A stretch of 39,212 nucleotides of DNA from positions 1-39,212 of the forward strand of contig JAAZXC010000010.1 of the NCBI GenBank assembly GCA_014240365.1, given 5' to 3'. The notes under the pieces were generated by a model. The model worked only from the letters and a program-made list of their open reading frames with translations, did not search any database and was not told where the DNA came from. Positions 1-10,655 of this stretch are shown here, piece after piece. The DNA comes from Acidimicrobiales bacterium (GTDB taxonomy: Bacteria; Actinomycetota; Acidimicrobiia; Acidimicrobiales; MedAcidi-G1). Positions within the stretch are counted from its first letter, which is position 1. Every line of letters begins with the position of its first letter. The translations under genes were made by a program, and so were the position numbers.

Positions 1-465
1 GTCGCCGACAATGACGAGTCGCACTTGCTGGTGACGTACCCTGACCCTGGCCAGTGCGCGTAGCAGGACATCGATTCGCTTCTGCCGCTGCAGGCGGGCG
101 ACGGTGAGGATCGTCGTTCCGGTCACTACGTCTGGAAGCAGGCGTTGGCGCTGCTCGTGCGACCCGTGCCGGTCCACGATGAGCGCGGCGACCGAGGAGG
201 GGAGAAGCGGCAGGGGTGCCACATGGGATCCCTGTACCCCCAGCAGCAGCGCCAGGGCGACGGCATCCAGACCGCTGCCGCCCACGTCTACACCCAGGGC
301 GATGCCGAGGAGGCCGGCGGTGGCGAGGTCCCCCCAGAGCTCCCGGTCGAACCATCCACCGGCGGTTTCGACGGCAAGGTGTCGATCCATGTCCAGGTGG
401 TCGCCCATGATGCGTCCGGCCAGGTCCACCACCGCCTGTTGGGCTTCTGAAGGTGTGAAGTCCAC
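1..465 (-). CDS. Acyl-CoA dehydrogenase, FadE27-like small partner (N-terminal part; chimeric at window edge)
   Basis: An open frame runs from a GTG at 465 to the window edge without a stop (155 codons). Residues 1 to about 120 read as the N-terminal helical domain of an acyl-CoA dehydrogenase: it starts DFTPSEAQQAVVDLA and has FDRELWGDLATAGLL. This resembles the FadE27/ChsE5 type, which pairs with a FadE26/ChsE4-type subunit in alpha2-beta2 steroid side-chain dehydrogenases. The gene for such a partner lies 5 bases upstream (471-1667), so the two form an operon. From about residue 120 the protein changes family: ILTVARLQRQKRIDVLLRAL and then VRLVIVGD are typical of the C-terminal domain of GT4 glycosyltransferases. 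The shared ILTVA stretch is where the two meet. The dehydrogenase half is trusted; the last ~100 bases (1-100) probably belong to another gene. Confidence 0.75.
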   Translation of the reverse strand, partial: MDFTPSEAQQAVVDLAGRIMGDHLDMDRHLAVETAGGWFDRELWGDLATAGLLGIALGVDVGGSGLDAVALALLLGVQGSHVAPLPLLPSSVAALIVDRHGSHEQRQRLLPDVVTGTTILTVARLQRQKRIDVLLRALARVRVRHQQVRLVIVGD

Positions 466-470
466 GGCCG

Positions 471-1667
471 CTACCGCGCCCCTGCCCGGCGACGCTGCTG
501 GCGCGGCAGACCCAGGCCGGCCATTGCGATGATGTCGCGCTGGACCTCGTTGGTGCCGCCACCGAAGGTCAGCACCCAGACGCTCCGGTAGGAGGCCTCG
601 ACTGCGTTGAGGATGCTGGTGCCCGGCGAACCCTCCGTCAGGTGACCGGTTGCGCCGATCACCTCGGTGATGAGGGTGTACACCCGGTGCATCGATTCCG
701 AGCCGTGGACCTTCACGGCGGACGAGTCGGCGGGGGTCATGTGACCGCTCGTGTTCTCGGACGCCACATACCAGTTCAGGAGGTCCAGGTGGCGGGCCAG
801 GGCACGACACTCGGCCAGCTTCACCCGGACCCACTCGTTGTCGATGACCCGCAGCCCATTGGCCGCAATTGTCGTACGGGCCCAGGCAACGGCATCGTCC
901 GTGATCCGTGCCAGACGGGCCCCGGGGAACAGCGATACCCGCTCGTGGTTGAGCTGGTTGGTTATCAGTCCCCAACCGCCGTTCACCTCGCCGACGCGCA
1001 TCGAGTCCGGGACCCGGACGTCGTCGTAGAACGTGGAGGTGGTATGGGTGCTGCCGAACGTCTCGAAGGGCTGGATCGAGAAGCCCGGATCGTCGGTGTC
1101 CACGAGGAACATGGTGATGCCCTTGTGGGCCGGGGCATCGGGATCGGTCCGGGCGGCCAGCCACACGTAGTCGGCGTTGTAGGCGAGGCTGGTGAACTGC
1201 TTCTGCCCGTTGACCACCCAGTCTTCGCCATCGCGTACCGCACGGGTACGAAGGGCGGCCAGGTCTGTGCCGGCGTCAGGCTCCGAGTAGCCGATCGAGA
1301 AGTGCATCTCGCCGGCGAGGATCCGTGGCAGGAAGAAGTCCTTCTGGGAGTCGCTGCCGAAACGCCTGATGGTGGGCCCCACCGTGTTGGTGCTCAGGAA
1401 CGGGATGGGACAACCGGCGGCCTGGGACTCGTCGAAGAAGATGTACTGATCGACCGGGGTGAAGCCCCTGCCGCCGTACTCGACCGGCCAGCCGACCCCC
1501 AGCCACCCATCAGCACCGACCTGCCTGATGAGGGCCTTGTAGTCGGTGTTCTCGGCGAACTCGGCGCTCGAGACCCTGGCCTTCACCTCCGGCGTCATGA
1601 GCTCGCTGAAGTAGGTACGCAATTCGCGTTGCAGGGCCTTCTGGTCCCCGGTGAGGTCGATGAACAC
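471..1667 (-). CDS. Acyl-CoA dehydrogenase, FadE26/ChsE4-like subunit
   Basis: A 398-residue flavoprotein of the usual family length. It oxidises an acyl-CoA thioester to the 2-enoyl-CoA in the cytoplasm. Visible motifs are the FAD-binding stretch SIGYSEPDAGTDLA (about 124-137), NGQKQFTS (153-160), the helix with HERV carrying a likely catalytic base at Glu242, and the C-terminal FGGGTNEVQRDIIA signature. The overall pattern (RELRTYFSELMTPE near the start, FFLPRILAGEMHFSIGYSEP) resembles mycobacterial FadE26, half of a heterotetramer that shortens the cholesterol side chain. The adjacent FadE27-like gene supports that reading. The start codon is GTG at 1667, 21 bases after the preceding dehydrogenase gene ends. 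The substrate is inferred; another branched or CoA-linked lipid is possible. Confidence 0.88.
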   Translation of the reverse strand: MFIDLTGDQKALQRELRTYFSELMTPEVKARVSSAEFAENTDYKALIRQVGADGWLGVGWPVEYGGRGFTPVDQYIFFDESQAAGCPIPFLSTNTVGPTIRRFGSDSQKDFFLPRILAGEMHFSIGYSEPDAGTDLAALRTRAVRDGEDWVVNGQKQFTSLAYNADYVWLAARTDPDAPAHKGITMFLVDTDDPGFSIQPFETFGSTHTTSTFYDDVRVPDSMRVGEVNGGWGLITNQLNHERVSLFPGARLARITDDAVAWARTTIAANGLRVIDNEWVRVKLAECRALARHLDLLNWYVASENTSGHMTPADSSAVKVHGSESMHRVYTLITEVIGATGHLTEGSPGTSILNAVEASYRSVWVLTFGGGTNEVQRDIIAMAGLGLPRQQRRRAGAR

Positions 1668-1688
1668 TGATTCGGCCGCTGTCAGGTT

Positions 1689-2993
1689 TCAGTTCCGGGG
1701 AATGTCCTGCCAGGGAGCACCCTTGAAGGAGTCAGGTTCCCTCGGGAGGCCCAGGACCCGTTCACCAATGATGTTGCGCTGCACCTCGTCGGTCCCACCG
1801 GCGATGCTCACGCCGGCGGCACTTATGCAGAACGAGGACCACCGTGCGGCCGCGTCCGATGAGGGGTCCATGCCGTCCCAGGCCTGGCCGGCGGTGCCGA
1901 TGATCGACATGGCCAGGTCCCGTGTGCGCCTTGCCAGGTCGGCACCGTTCAGCTTGGCGATGGAGCCCTCAGGACCGGGTACCCGTCCCGCTGCGACGCT
2001 GGACCTGATCCGCTGGCCGATGTAGCCCTTTATCTCCTCGCGTATGTGCAGGTCGGCCAGCCCCTGACGGATAACAGGATTCGAAGCCTGTCCCATCTCG
2101 CGTGCGAGGGCCGCCAGTTCCGGGCTACGTCTGGCGTTCAGGGCACCACCGCCGGCGCCGATGGAGACACGTTCGAACATGAGCATCGAAACCGCCAGAT
2201 TCCAACCCTGGTTCACCTCACCCAGGAGGTTCGCCGCAGGGATGCGTGCCTCGCTGAAAAACACCTCGTTGAAGCCTCGTGCGCCGGAGATCTGGACAAG
2301 TGGGCGCACCTCGATTCCGGGTGAGCGCATGTCGACGATGAACATGGAGAGCCCCTGGTGCTTTGGGAGCGTCGGATCCGTCCTGGCCACCACGATCCCG
2401 AAGTCGCAGTAGTGGGCCCCGGAGGTCCACACCTTCTGGCCATCCAGGATCCACTCGTCACCGTCGCGCGTCGCCCGCATGGAGAGGCCCGCCACGTCGG
2501 AGCCGGCCCCGGGCTCGGAGAACATCTGGCACCAGATCGAGCGGCCGCTGATGTTGTCGGGCAGGTAGGTGGCCTTCTGCTCATCGGTCCCAAACTGGTT
2601 CAGCATTGGGAGGCACATTCCGTGGGAGATGGCCAGCGGCCCGGTGGGCAGGCGCCATCCGGCCGATACCCGGGTGAACACCTCCTGGTGCTGGGCGCTG
2701 AGACCCGCTCCGCCGAGGTGTGTCGGGTAGGTCAGCCCGGCCAGGCGGGCCTCGACGAGGGCACCCTGGAAGGAGCGGGTACGTGCGAGCCCGTCGGCCT
2801 CACCCTCGTCCTCTGCGGGGTCGGTGATCCTGGAGCAGTGGTCTGACAGGAAGTTCTCGAGTCGGGCCGTGAACTCGGACTCCCCGTCGAAACCATCGTC
2901 GGTTCGCGCATGCGCGGTCGCCCCAGTCTCAGTCTCAGGCTCAGGCTCAGTCACGGAGGCGACCGTACCGGCAGGTTTTCTGGGGCTCGTCAT
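1689..2993 (-). CDS. Acyl-CoA dehydrogenase (single-gene type)
   Basis: A 434-residue acyl-CoA dehydrogenase with MFSEPGAGSDVAGL (158-170), GQKVWTSGAHY, a FERV helix with likely base Glu274, and the C-terminal GGTDEVQRNIIGERVLGLPRE signature. It introduces the alpha-beta double bond in an acyl-CoA using FAD and passes electrons to ETF. The frame stays open upstream into gcvP, but the family-like part begins only after residue ~40, so ATG 2993, 34 bases past the gcvP stop, was chosen; GTG 2954 is an alternative. The first 40 residues are a Pro/Glu/Thr-rich tail encoded partly by repeated CTCAGG/CTCAGT units, so the exact start is uncertain. It lies upstream of the FadE26/27-like pair on the same strand and is probably cotranscribed with it. 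The substrate cannot be read from sequence. Confidence 0.85.
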   Translation of the reverse strand: MTSPRKPAGTVASVTEPEPETETGATAHARTDDGFDGESEFTARLENFLSDHCSRITDPAEDEGEADGLARTRSFQGALVEARLAGLTYPTHLGGAGLSAQHQEVFTRVSAGWRLPTGPLAISHGMCLPMLNQFGTDEQKATYLPDNISGRSIWCQMFSEPGAGSDVAGLSMRATRDGDEWILDGQKVWTSGAHYCDFGIVVARTDPTLPKHQGLSMFIVDMRSPGIEVRPLVQISGARGFNEVFFSEARIPAANLLGEVNQGWNLAVSMLMFERVSIGAGGGALNARRSPELAALAREMGQASNPVIRQGLADLHIREEIKGYIGQRIRSSVAAGRVPGPEGSIAKLNGADLARRTRDLAMSIIGTAGQAWDGMDPSSDAAARWSSFCISAAGVSIAGGTDEVQRNIIGERVLGLPREPDSFKGAPWQDIPRN

Positions 2994-3027
2994 CCGGACG
3001 GGTGGGATTTGGCCGTCCGGTCCGGAG

Positions 3028-5910
<2,883 letters not shown>

Positions 5911-5960
5911 CTGGAGGGTCCTCTCGGTATCGGTGAACGGAGACATGGTTGGCCACCATG

Positions 5961-6140
5961 CCCCCCTCTGTCCGAAACCTGAGAGATTGACCGGACCGAA
6001 GTCCGGCTTGCCCCGTCGGTGGACCGGTATTCCGGTCACTCTCCAGAGTCGCCTATGCCTGTAGTCCTTTTGCCTGAGAGTTTCCGGGGGCGGTTGCTCC
6101 TTCGGCGGCCCGGACGGATCCGGACGCTCTTCCACAGGTT
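5961..6140 (-). promoter_or_regulatory. Tandem glycine riboswitch upstream of gcvP
   Basis: Read on the minus strand, aptamer 1 spans about 6138-6058 and aptamer 2 about 6048-5966. Aptamer 1 has P1 strands CCUGU (6138-6134) and ACAGG (6062-6058), with the conserved core CCGCCGAAGGAGCAACCG and AAACUCUCAGGCAAAAGGAC. Aptamer 2 opens with the family hallmark CUCUGGAGAG, has CACCGACGGGGCAAG and AAUCUCUCAGGUUUCGGAC, and is closed by CUCUG (6048-6044) with CAGAG (5970-5966). Tandem glycine aptamers usually activate glycine-cleavage genes when glycine is abundant. The 3' strand of the second P1 runs into the G-rich AGAGGGGGG before ATG 5946, and no terminator with a U-run follows, so control of translation is more likely than attenuation. 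Confidence 0.93.
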
Positions 6141-6250
6141 GTATGCGGCTGTCGTCACCGTACTCCCGAGTGTGTGGTTGTTTCCATGACCCTCGTCACA
6201 CAGGCCCATGGCCTCCGGCGGCGGACCGAGCTCGGCAACGGGCCGGGGAT

Positions 6251-6275
6251 TGCCTCCCCGCTGGGGACGGAGGCA
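6251..6275. other. Perfect inverted repeat in the gcvP / DUF35 divergent spacer
   Basis: TGCCTC (6251-6256) is complementary to GAGGCA (6270-6275), with an inner CCC/GGG pairing, in the spacer between the divergently transcribed gcvP riboswitch and the DUF35-thiolase operon. It could be an operator or a leader hairpin. The rest of 6141-6349 shows no gene; a TAGGAT resembling a -10 box lies at about 6287-6292. No function is assigned. Confidence 0.3.
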
Positions 6276-6349
6276 CGGTGCGACCATAGGATCGCGGAGT
6301 ACGGACCGAGACGTCAGTTCCCGAACAGTTGAGGGCCAGCGGAGAGATC

Positions 6350-6820
6350 ATGACCGGAAACACCAGACAGCGGGTGCCAGCAGTAGAGGGGTTCTTCACC
6401 ATCGGGGACGAACCGCACCTGATTGGCGGGCGCCTGGCGGACTCGGGCGGGTACTGCTTCCCTCTGCACCTGGGGGGTTCGGATCCGGGCAACTCCGCCG
6501 GCGAGGTCGAGGAGGTGGCGCTGAGTCGGACCGGCCGGATCTGGTCCTTCACCAACAGCACATATCCACCACCGCCCCCCTTCATCATCACCGAGCCGTA
6601 CGTGCCGGTTGTCGTGGCCGCCGTCGAGCTGGAGTTGGAGAAGATGGTCGTGCTCGGCCAGGTGGCTCCGGGCTGGACCGTTGACGACCTGGAGGTGGGC
6701 ATGGAGGTGGAGCTGGTCACCGGCGTGCTCCATGAGGACGAGGAATGCGAATACCTGACCTGGCAGTGGCGGCCCATCGGGGACCGGCCCGTATCCGGCG
6801 GAGGTGACTCCGATGGATGA
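6350..6820 (+). CDS. DUF35 OB-fold protein (Rv3521-like), zinc-ribbon cysteines lost
   Basis: A 156-residue protein of the DUF35 family, which partners thiolases and thiolase-like aldolases acting on CoA esters. ATG 6350 is preceded by GGAGAG at a good distance. The OB-fold part is well preserved: VALSRTGRIWSFTNSTYPPPPP, PYVPVVVAAVELELEKMVVLGQV and VGMEVELVTG. The N-terminal rubredoxin-like zinc ribbon, normally four cysteines as two CxxC-type knuckles after an HLxGxR stretch, is here LADSGGYCFPLHLGGSDPGN with one cysteine, so it should not bind zinc. The gene overlaps the thiolase gene by 8 bases, as expected for subunits of one complex. By recall it resembles Rv3521 beside ltp3/ltp4 in the mycobacterial cholesterol regulon. 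Confidence 0.82.
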   Translation: MTGNTRQRVPAVEGFFTIGDEPHLIGGRLADSGGYCFPLHLGGSDPGNSAGEVEEVALSRTGRIWSFTNSTYPPPPPFIITEPYVPVVVAAVELELEKMVVLGQVAPGWTVDDLEVGMEVELVTGVLHEDEECEYLTWQWRPIGDRPVSGGGDSDG

Positions 6821-8000
6821 GTTGGCGATTCTCGGTGTGGGAATGCACCCGTGGGGAAAGTGGGGCCGCAACTTCACCGAATACGGAGTGCACGCGGCCC
6901 ATCTGGCCCTCGCCGATGCCGCTGTGGACTGGCGCGACGTGGGCTTCGTGTCCGGGGCCATCACCATCAGGTGCGGCTACCCCGGGTACGTGTCCGGGTC
7001 CACCTTCGCCAGGGCGCTGGGCTTCACCGGAGCACAGGTGGCCAGCTCCTACGCGGCCTGTGCCTCAGGTGTCACGGCCCTGTCCGTGGCCAGGGGGCAG
7101 ATCCTCTCCGGCGCCTGTGACGTTGCACTCGTGGTCGGAGCCGACACCACCCCCAGGGGTTTTCTGGCGCCCGCCGAGGGTGACCGTCCGGATGACACGG
7201 ACTGGCTCCGGTTCCACATGGTGGGTGCCACCAACCCCGTCTACTTCGCGCTCCATGCCCGGCGGCGCATGGCCCTGTACGGAGCCACTCCCGAGGACTT
7301 CGCCATGGTGAAGGTCAAGAACAGCCGCCATGGCGTCCACAATCCGAACGCCCGCTATCCAAAGGAGTACGGGCTCGAGGACGTGGCCAACTCCCCGGTG
7401 GTGTCCGACCCGTTGCGCCTGTTGGAGATCTGCGCTACCAGCGATGGTGGCGCGGCTCTGGTCGTCAGCTCCATGGACTACGCCAGGTCGCTGGGGGTCA
7501 GGGATCCCGTGCGGGTGGCCGGGATATCCACGGTTACGCCCACCTATCCCGACACGGTCATCGACCTCCCGTACCTGGCAACGGACTCGGCTGCCGGCAC
7601 CGAGGCCCCCGATGTGGGCTTCAAGGAGTCGATCGTCGCCAGGGCCTACGAGGAAGCCGGCATGGGTCCCGCCGATATAGACGTCGCCGAGGTGTACGAC
7701 CTCTCGTCGGCCCTGGAGTTGGACTGGTACGAACATCTGGGGCTCTGCGAGGTGGGTGAGGCCGAGTCCCTGCTGCGGTCCGGCGCAACGAGCATCGGTG
7801 GGCGTATCCCGGTGAACCCGAGTGGTGGGTTGGGTGCCTTCGGAGAAGCGGTTCCAGCCCAGGCCATTGCCCAGGTCTGTGAGTTGACCTGGCAGTTGAG
7901 GGACCAGGCGGGCGGGCGCCAGGTTGAGGGGGCGAGGGTCGGCGTGACGGCCAACCAGGGCCTCTTCGGTCATGGCTCCTCGGTCCTGGTCCGGCGCTGA
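6813..8000 (+). CDS. Thiolase / lipid-transfer protein, Ltp3-like
   Basis: A 395-residue SCP-x-type thiolase fold enzyme acting on acyl-CoA. ATG 6813 was chosen because GGAGG lies 9 bases upstream; GTG 6804 is an in-frame alternative. It has GVGMHPWGKWGRNFTEYGV at the start, the nucleophile region SSYAACASG with Cys83, DVALVVGADTTP, VKVKNSRHGVHNPNARY, EVYDLSSALELDWYEHLGLC, NPSGGLGAFGEAVPAQAIAQ and the C-terminal NQGLFGHGSS. The cysteine is present, unlike in the Ltp2-type retro-aldolase, so true thiolysis or condensation is possible. The pattern closely matches what I recall of mycobacterial Ltp3 (Rv3523), a cholesterol-regulon gene. It overlaps the DUF35 partner gene upstream, and the EchA20-like gene follows after 16 bases. 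Confidence 0.9.
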   Translation: MDELAILGVGMHPWGKWGRNFTEYGVHAAHLALADAAVDWRDVGFVSGAITIRCGYPGYVSGSTFARALGFTGAQVASSYAACASGVTALSVARGQILSGACDVALVVGADTTPRGFLAPAEGDRPDDTDWLRFHMVGATNPVYFALHARRRMALYGATPEDFAMVKVKNSRHGVHNPNARYPKEYGLEDVANSPVVSDPLRLLEICATSDGGAALVVSSMDYARSLGVRDPVRVAGISTVTPTYPDTVIDLPYLATDSAAGTEAPDVGFKESIVARAYEEAGMGPADIDVAEVYDLSSALELDWYEHLGLCEVGEAESLLRSGATSIGGRIPVNPSGGLGAFGEAVPAQAIAQVCELTWQLRDQAGGRQVEGARVGVTANQGLFGHGSSVLVRR

Positions 8001-8016
8001 GGGGACGGAGATAGCC

Positions 8017-8781
8017 ATGGCACTGCATGAGACGATCGATGGTGGCGTAGCCACCATCGTCATGGACAACCCGCCGGTGAACGCCCTGGGGATCGGCGAC
8101 ACCTACGGGCTTGCCGAGATGCTCGACGGTTACAGGCGGGCCGATGATGTCAGGGCGGTGGTCCTGACCGCCGAGGGTCGGGGATTCTGCGCCGGCGTGG
8201 ACATCAGGGAGATCCAGGCCATGGACGGCCACGAAGGGCTCCTGGAAGCCAATCGGGCCTGCTTCGAAGCCTTCCGGGCGGTCTACGAGTGTGTGGTACC
8301 GGTGGTCGTGGCCGTGAACGGCTTCTGCCTGGGCACAGGCATCGGCCTGGCCGGCAACGCCGATGTGGTCGTGGCTGCAGAGGGCGCCGGCTTCGGTCTA
8401 CCGGAGGTCGACAACGGTGCCCTGGGAGCAGCAACGCACCTCATGCGCCTGGTTCCGGCACACCGCGCCCGGTGGATGCTCTACAGCTGTGAGCCGGCTA
8501 CCGCCGAGGAGCTCCATGCCTACGGCTCGGTGCTCCGGGTGGTGCCTGTCGACGAGCTTCGCCAGGTGGCGCTCGAGGTAGCCGGTGTGATCGCAGCGAA
8601 GGACCCTGCCGTTGTGCGGGCGGCTAAGGCATCGCTGAACGGGATCGACCCCGTGGACGTGCGACGCAGCTACCGCTTCGAGCAGGGGTTCACCTTCGAG
8701 CTGAACCTCATGGGATCCGGCGATGCGGCACGTGAGGCGTTCCTGCGCGGCGACCGCGACTCCAATGCCGCAGCCGACTGA
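8017..8781 (+). CDS. echA20: Crotonase-fold hydrolase, EchA20-like (steroid C/D-ring opening)
   Basis: A 254-residue crotonase-superfamily protein starting at ATG 8017, with GGAG 10 bases upstream. It has the CoA-binding stretches LTAEGRGFCAGVDIREIQ (oxyanion hole) and VNGFCLGTGIGLAGNADVVVA, then FGLPEVDNGALGAATHLMRLVP, and ends with YRFEQGFTFELNLMGSGD. This order and the details (ANRACFEAFRAVYECVVPVV) match what I recall of mycobacterial EchA20, which opens ring C of the steroid C/D-ring intermediate as a CoA ester. It follows the Ltp3-like thiolase gene by 16 bases and is probably in the same operon. The match rests on memory of the family; a generic enoyl-CoA hydratase is the fallback. Confidence 0.85.
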   Translation: MALHETIDGGVATIVMDNPPVNALGIGDTYGLAEMLDGYRRADDVRAVVLTAEGRGFCAGVDIREIQAMDGHEGLLEANRACFEAFRAVYECVVPVVVAVNGFCLGTGIGLAGNADVVVAAEGAGFGLPEVDNGALGAATHLMRLVPAHRARWMLYSCEPATAEELHAYGSVLRVVPVDELRQVALEVAGVIAAKDPAVVRAAKASLNGIDPVDVRRSYRFEQGFTFELNLMGSGDAAREAFLRGDRDSNAAAD

Positions 8782-8787
8782 ACCGGT

Positions 8788-9624
8788 GTGAGCGTGTCGG
8801 ACACGTCCCTGGTGATCATGGCGGGCGGCCTCGGAACCCGCTTCGGTGGGGTGAAGCAGCTGGCTGAGGTGGGGCCGGCGGGCGAGGCGATCCTGGACTT
8901 CACGATCCGGGACGCCCATTCGGCCGGAGTGGAGCGAATCGTGGTCATTGCCCGCTCCGACATCGACAATGACCTCAGGCGCCACCTCCGGAGGCACCAC
9001 GGCGCTGACCTGGATCTGGAGGTCGTCCACCAGGACACCTTCGGGCCGGTACGGGCCAGGCCTTGGGGCACGGGACACGCGGTGGCGGCGGCGGCGTCGG
9101 TGCTGGATGGTCCCGCCCTGGTGCTCAACGCCGACGACTACTACGGGCCGACCGGTGTGGGGAGCATCGTTGCGGCGCTGGCGGACGACCGGGCCCGGGC
9201 CGTCATGCTCGGTTTCTCCCTGGCAGGCACCCTGCCTGATACCGGAGTGGTGTCACGCGGGCTGTGTCGTCTCGGAACCGATGGCCTCCTGGACGGACTG
9301 GTGGAGACCCATGGCATCGGGTGGAGTGGCACCACCGTGACGGCTTCGGACCCGCCCGGCGAACTGGACCCCGCGGTACCAGCCTCGATGAACATCTGGG
9401 GCCTGCCGCTACACGGCGTGGACCGCCTCGTTGGCCAGTGGAAGGACTTCCACGGCCACCATAGGGAGGACGATGTCATCGAGTTCCTGCTGCCCGTGGC
9501 GCTCGACGAGCAGAGGCAGGAGGGTTCCCTGGAGATTCAGGTGCTCTCCACCACCGAAGAGTGGATAGGAATGACAAACCGCGAGGACCTCGAGGTGGTC
9601 CGTGCCGCCTTCGCGGCCAGATGA
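8788..9624 (+). CDS. Sugar-phosphate nucleotidyltransferase-like protein
   Basis: A 278-residue GT-A-fold nucleotidyltransferase. The NTP-binding signature MAGGLGTRFGGVKQL lies at residues 11-25, with LVLNADDYYG (about 112-121) providing the metal-binding aspartates and a later ASMNIWGLP. The family transfers NMP from an NTP to a sugar phosphate or related alcohol phosphate; the substrate cannot be predicted. The start is GTG 8788, only 6 bases after the EchA20-like gene, with no strong ribosome site, so it is probably read through translationally. The family is unrelated to steroid catabolism, so its place among beta-oxidation genes is odd. It may make a sugar nucleotide for another pathway, or be there by gene-order accident. 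Confidence 0.8.
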   Translation: MSVSDTSLVIMAGGLGTRFGGVKQLAEVGPAGEAILDFTIRDAHSAGVERIVVIARSDIDNDLRRHLRRHHGADLDLEVVHQDTFGPVRARPWGTGHAVAAAASVLDGPALVLNADDYYGPTGVGSIVAALADDRARAVMLGFSLAGTLPDTGVVSRGLCRLGTDGLLDGLVETHGIGWSGTTVTASDPPGELDPAVPASMNIWGLPLHGVDRLVGQWKDFHGHHREDDVIEFLLPVALDEQRQEGSLEIQVLSTTEEWIGMTNREDLEVVRAAFAAR

Positions 9625-9658
9625 CCCGACCCGCCCCACCGCCGTCTGGAGGCACTGG

Positions 9659-10633
9659 ATGTTCCTGCTCCGTTTCGACCTGAGGATCCCCCCATTCGTC
9701 GAAGGGCTGACGCCGGCCGCCCAGTATGGCGAGATGCTGGAGATGGTCCGCTGGGCTGACGGCGAAGGCTTCGCCGGGGTGGTCCTGTCGGATCACCACG
9801 GCAGCGATGACGGATTCATGAGTGCTCCGCTGGCCATTGCCGGCGTGGTCCTGGGTGCCACCAGGAACCTCTTCTGCTCGGTGTCGGCCCTGCTCCTGCC
9901 GCTTCATGACCCCCTGCGCGTGGCCGAGGACATGGCTGCCCTGGACCTCCTGGCTCCGGGCCGGCTGAACGTTGTGATCGGCATCGGTTACCGGGAGTCC
10001 GAGTTCGAGATGTTCGGTCGGGACAGGAGCCGGCGGGGGGCCGAGGCCGAGGCCGGTATCCGCACGATGCTCCGGGCCTGGGAGGGCGAGCCATTCGACG
10101 TTGATGGCCGCACGGCCTGGGTGACGCCGAGGCCGGCTTCGGATCCCCATTCCCTGCTCGCCGTGGGCGGGTCGGTGGAAGCCTCGGCGAAGCGGGCCGC
10201 CCGTCTCCACCTGCCGTTTGTTCCTGCAGTCTCGGACCAGACGCTGATGGATACGTACCTCCGCGAGTCGGCGGCCTGTGGACACGAGGCGCCTTTCTGC
10301 GCCATGCCGAGTGGGCCCGGACTGGTCATCGTCACCCGGGACCCGGATCGCCTGTGGGAGAGGATCGGACCGAACCTCGTCTACGACGCCAGCGTCTACG
10401 CCTCCTGGCAGTATCCGGACCAGCGGACCAGTTGGATGGTCGAAGCCGACGACGTGGACCAGTTGCGTGCCGCCGGACAGCACCACATAGTCACGCCCGA
10501 GGAGTGCGTGGATCTCATGCGCTCCGACGGGGTGGTCGTACTGCACCCGCTGTGCGGCGGCATCGATCCGGCCATCGGCTGGGAGTCCCTGCAGCTGGTG
10601 GCCGAAGAGGTCATGCCGGCCCTGGCCGGCTGA
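9659..10633 (+). CDS. LLM-class (luciferase-like) oxidoreductase, possibly F420-dependent
   Basis: A 324-residue TIM-barrel protein of the bacterial luciferase-like family. ATG 9659 has GGAGG 6 bases upstream. Typical blocks are the N-terminal strand MFLLRFDLRIP, AEDMAALDLLAPGRLNVVIGIGYRESEFEMFG, LLAVGGSVEASAKRAARL and a C-terminal VAEEVMPALAG. Members use FMNH2 or coenzyme F420; the fbiC gene at the right end of the window makes F420 likely to exist in this organism. It sits between the nucleotidyltransferase and EchA19-like genes in the same direction, so a redox step in the lipid pathway is a reasonable guess. No substrate can be named. Confidence 0.85.
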   Translation: MFLLRFDLRIPPFVEGLTPAAQYGEMLEMVRWADGEGFAGVVLSDHHGSDDGFMSAPLAIAGVVLGATRNLFCSVSALLLPLHDPLRVAEDMAALDLLAPGRLNVVIGIGYRESEFEMFGRDRSRRGAEAEAGIRTMLRAWEGEPFDVDGRTAWVTPRPASDPHSLLAVGGSVEASAKRAARLHLPFVPAVSDQTLMDTYLRESAACGHEAPFCAMPSGPGLVIVTRDPDRLWERIGPNLVYDASVYASWQYPDQRTSWMVEADDVDQLRAAGQHHIVTPEECVDLMRSDGVVVLHPLCGGIDPAIGWESLQLVAEEVMPALAG

Positions 10634-10655
10634 CCAGCGGACCTGAGGAGGAGAC

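Noticed and set aside
2925-2960. CTCAGG/CTCAGT tandem units as a regulatory repeat
   Set aside because: They lie within the coding frame of the acyl-CoA dehydrogenase and encode a Pro-Glu-Thr tail; a few short units only.
6300-6345. KstR-like operator near GAACAGTTGAG upstream of the DUF35 gene
   Set aside because: The half-sites are one base too close for TnnAACnnGTTnnA and the flanks do not match.
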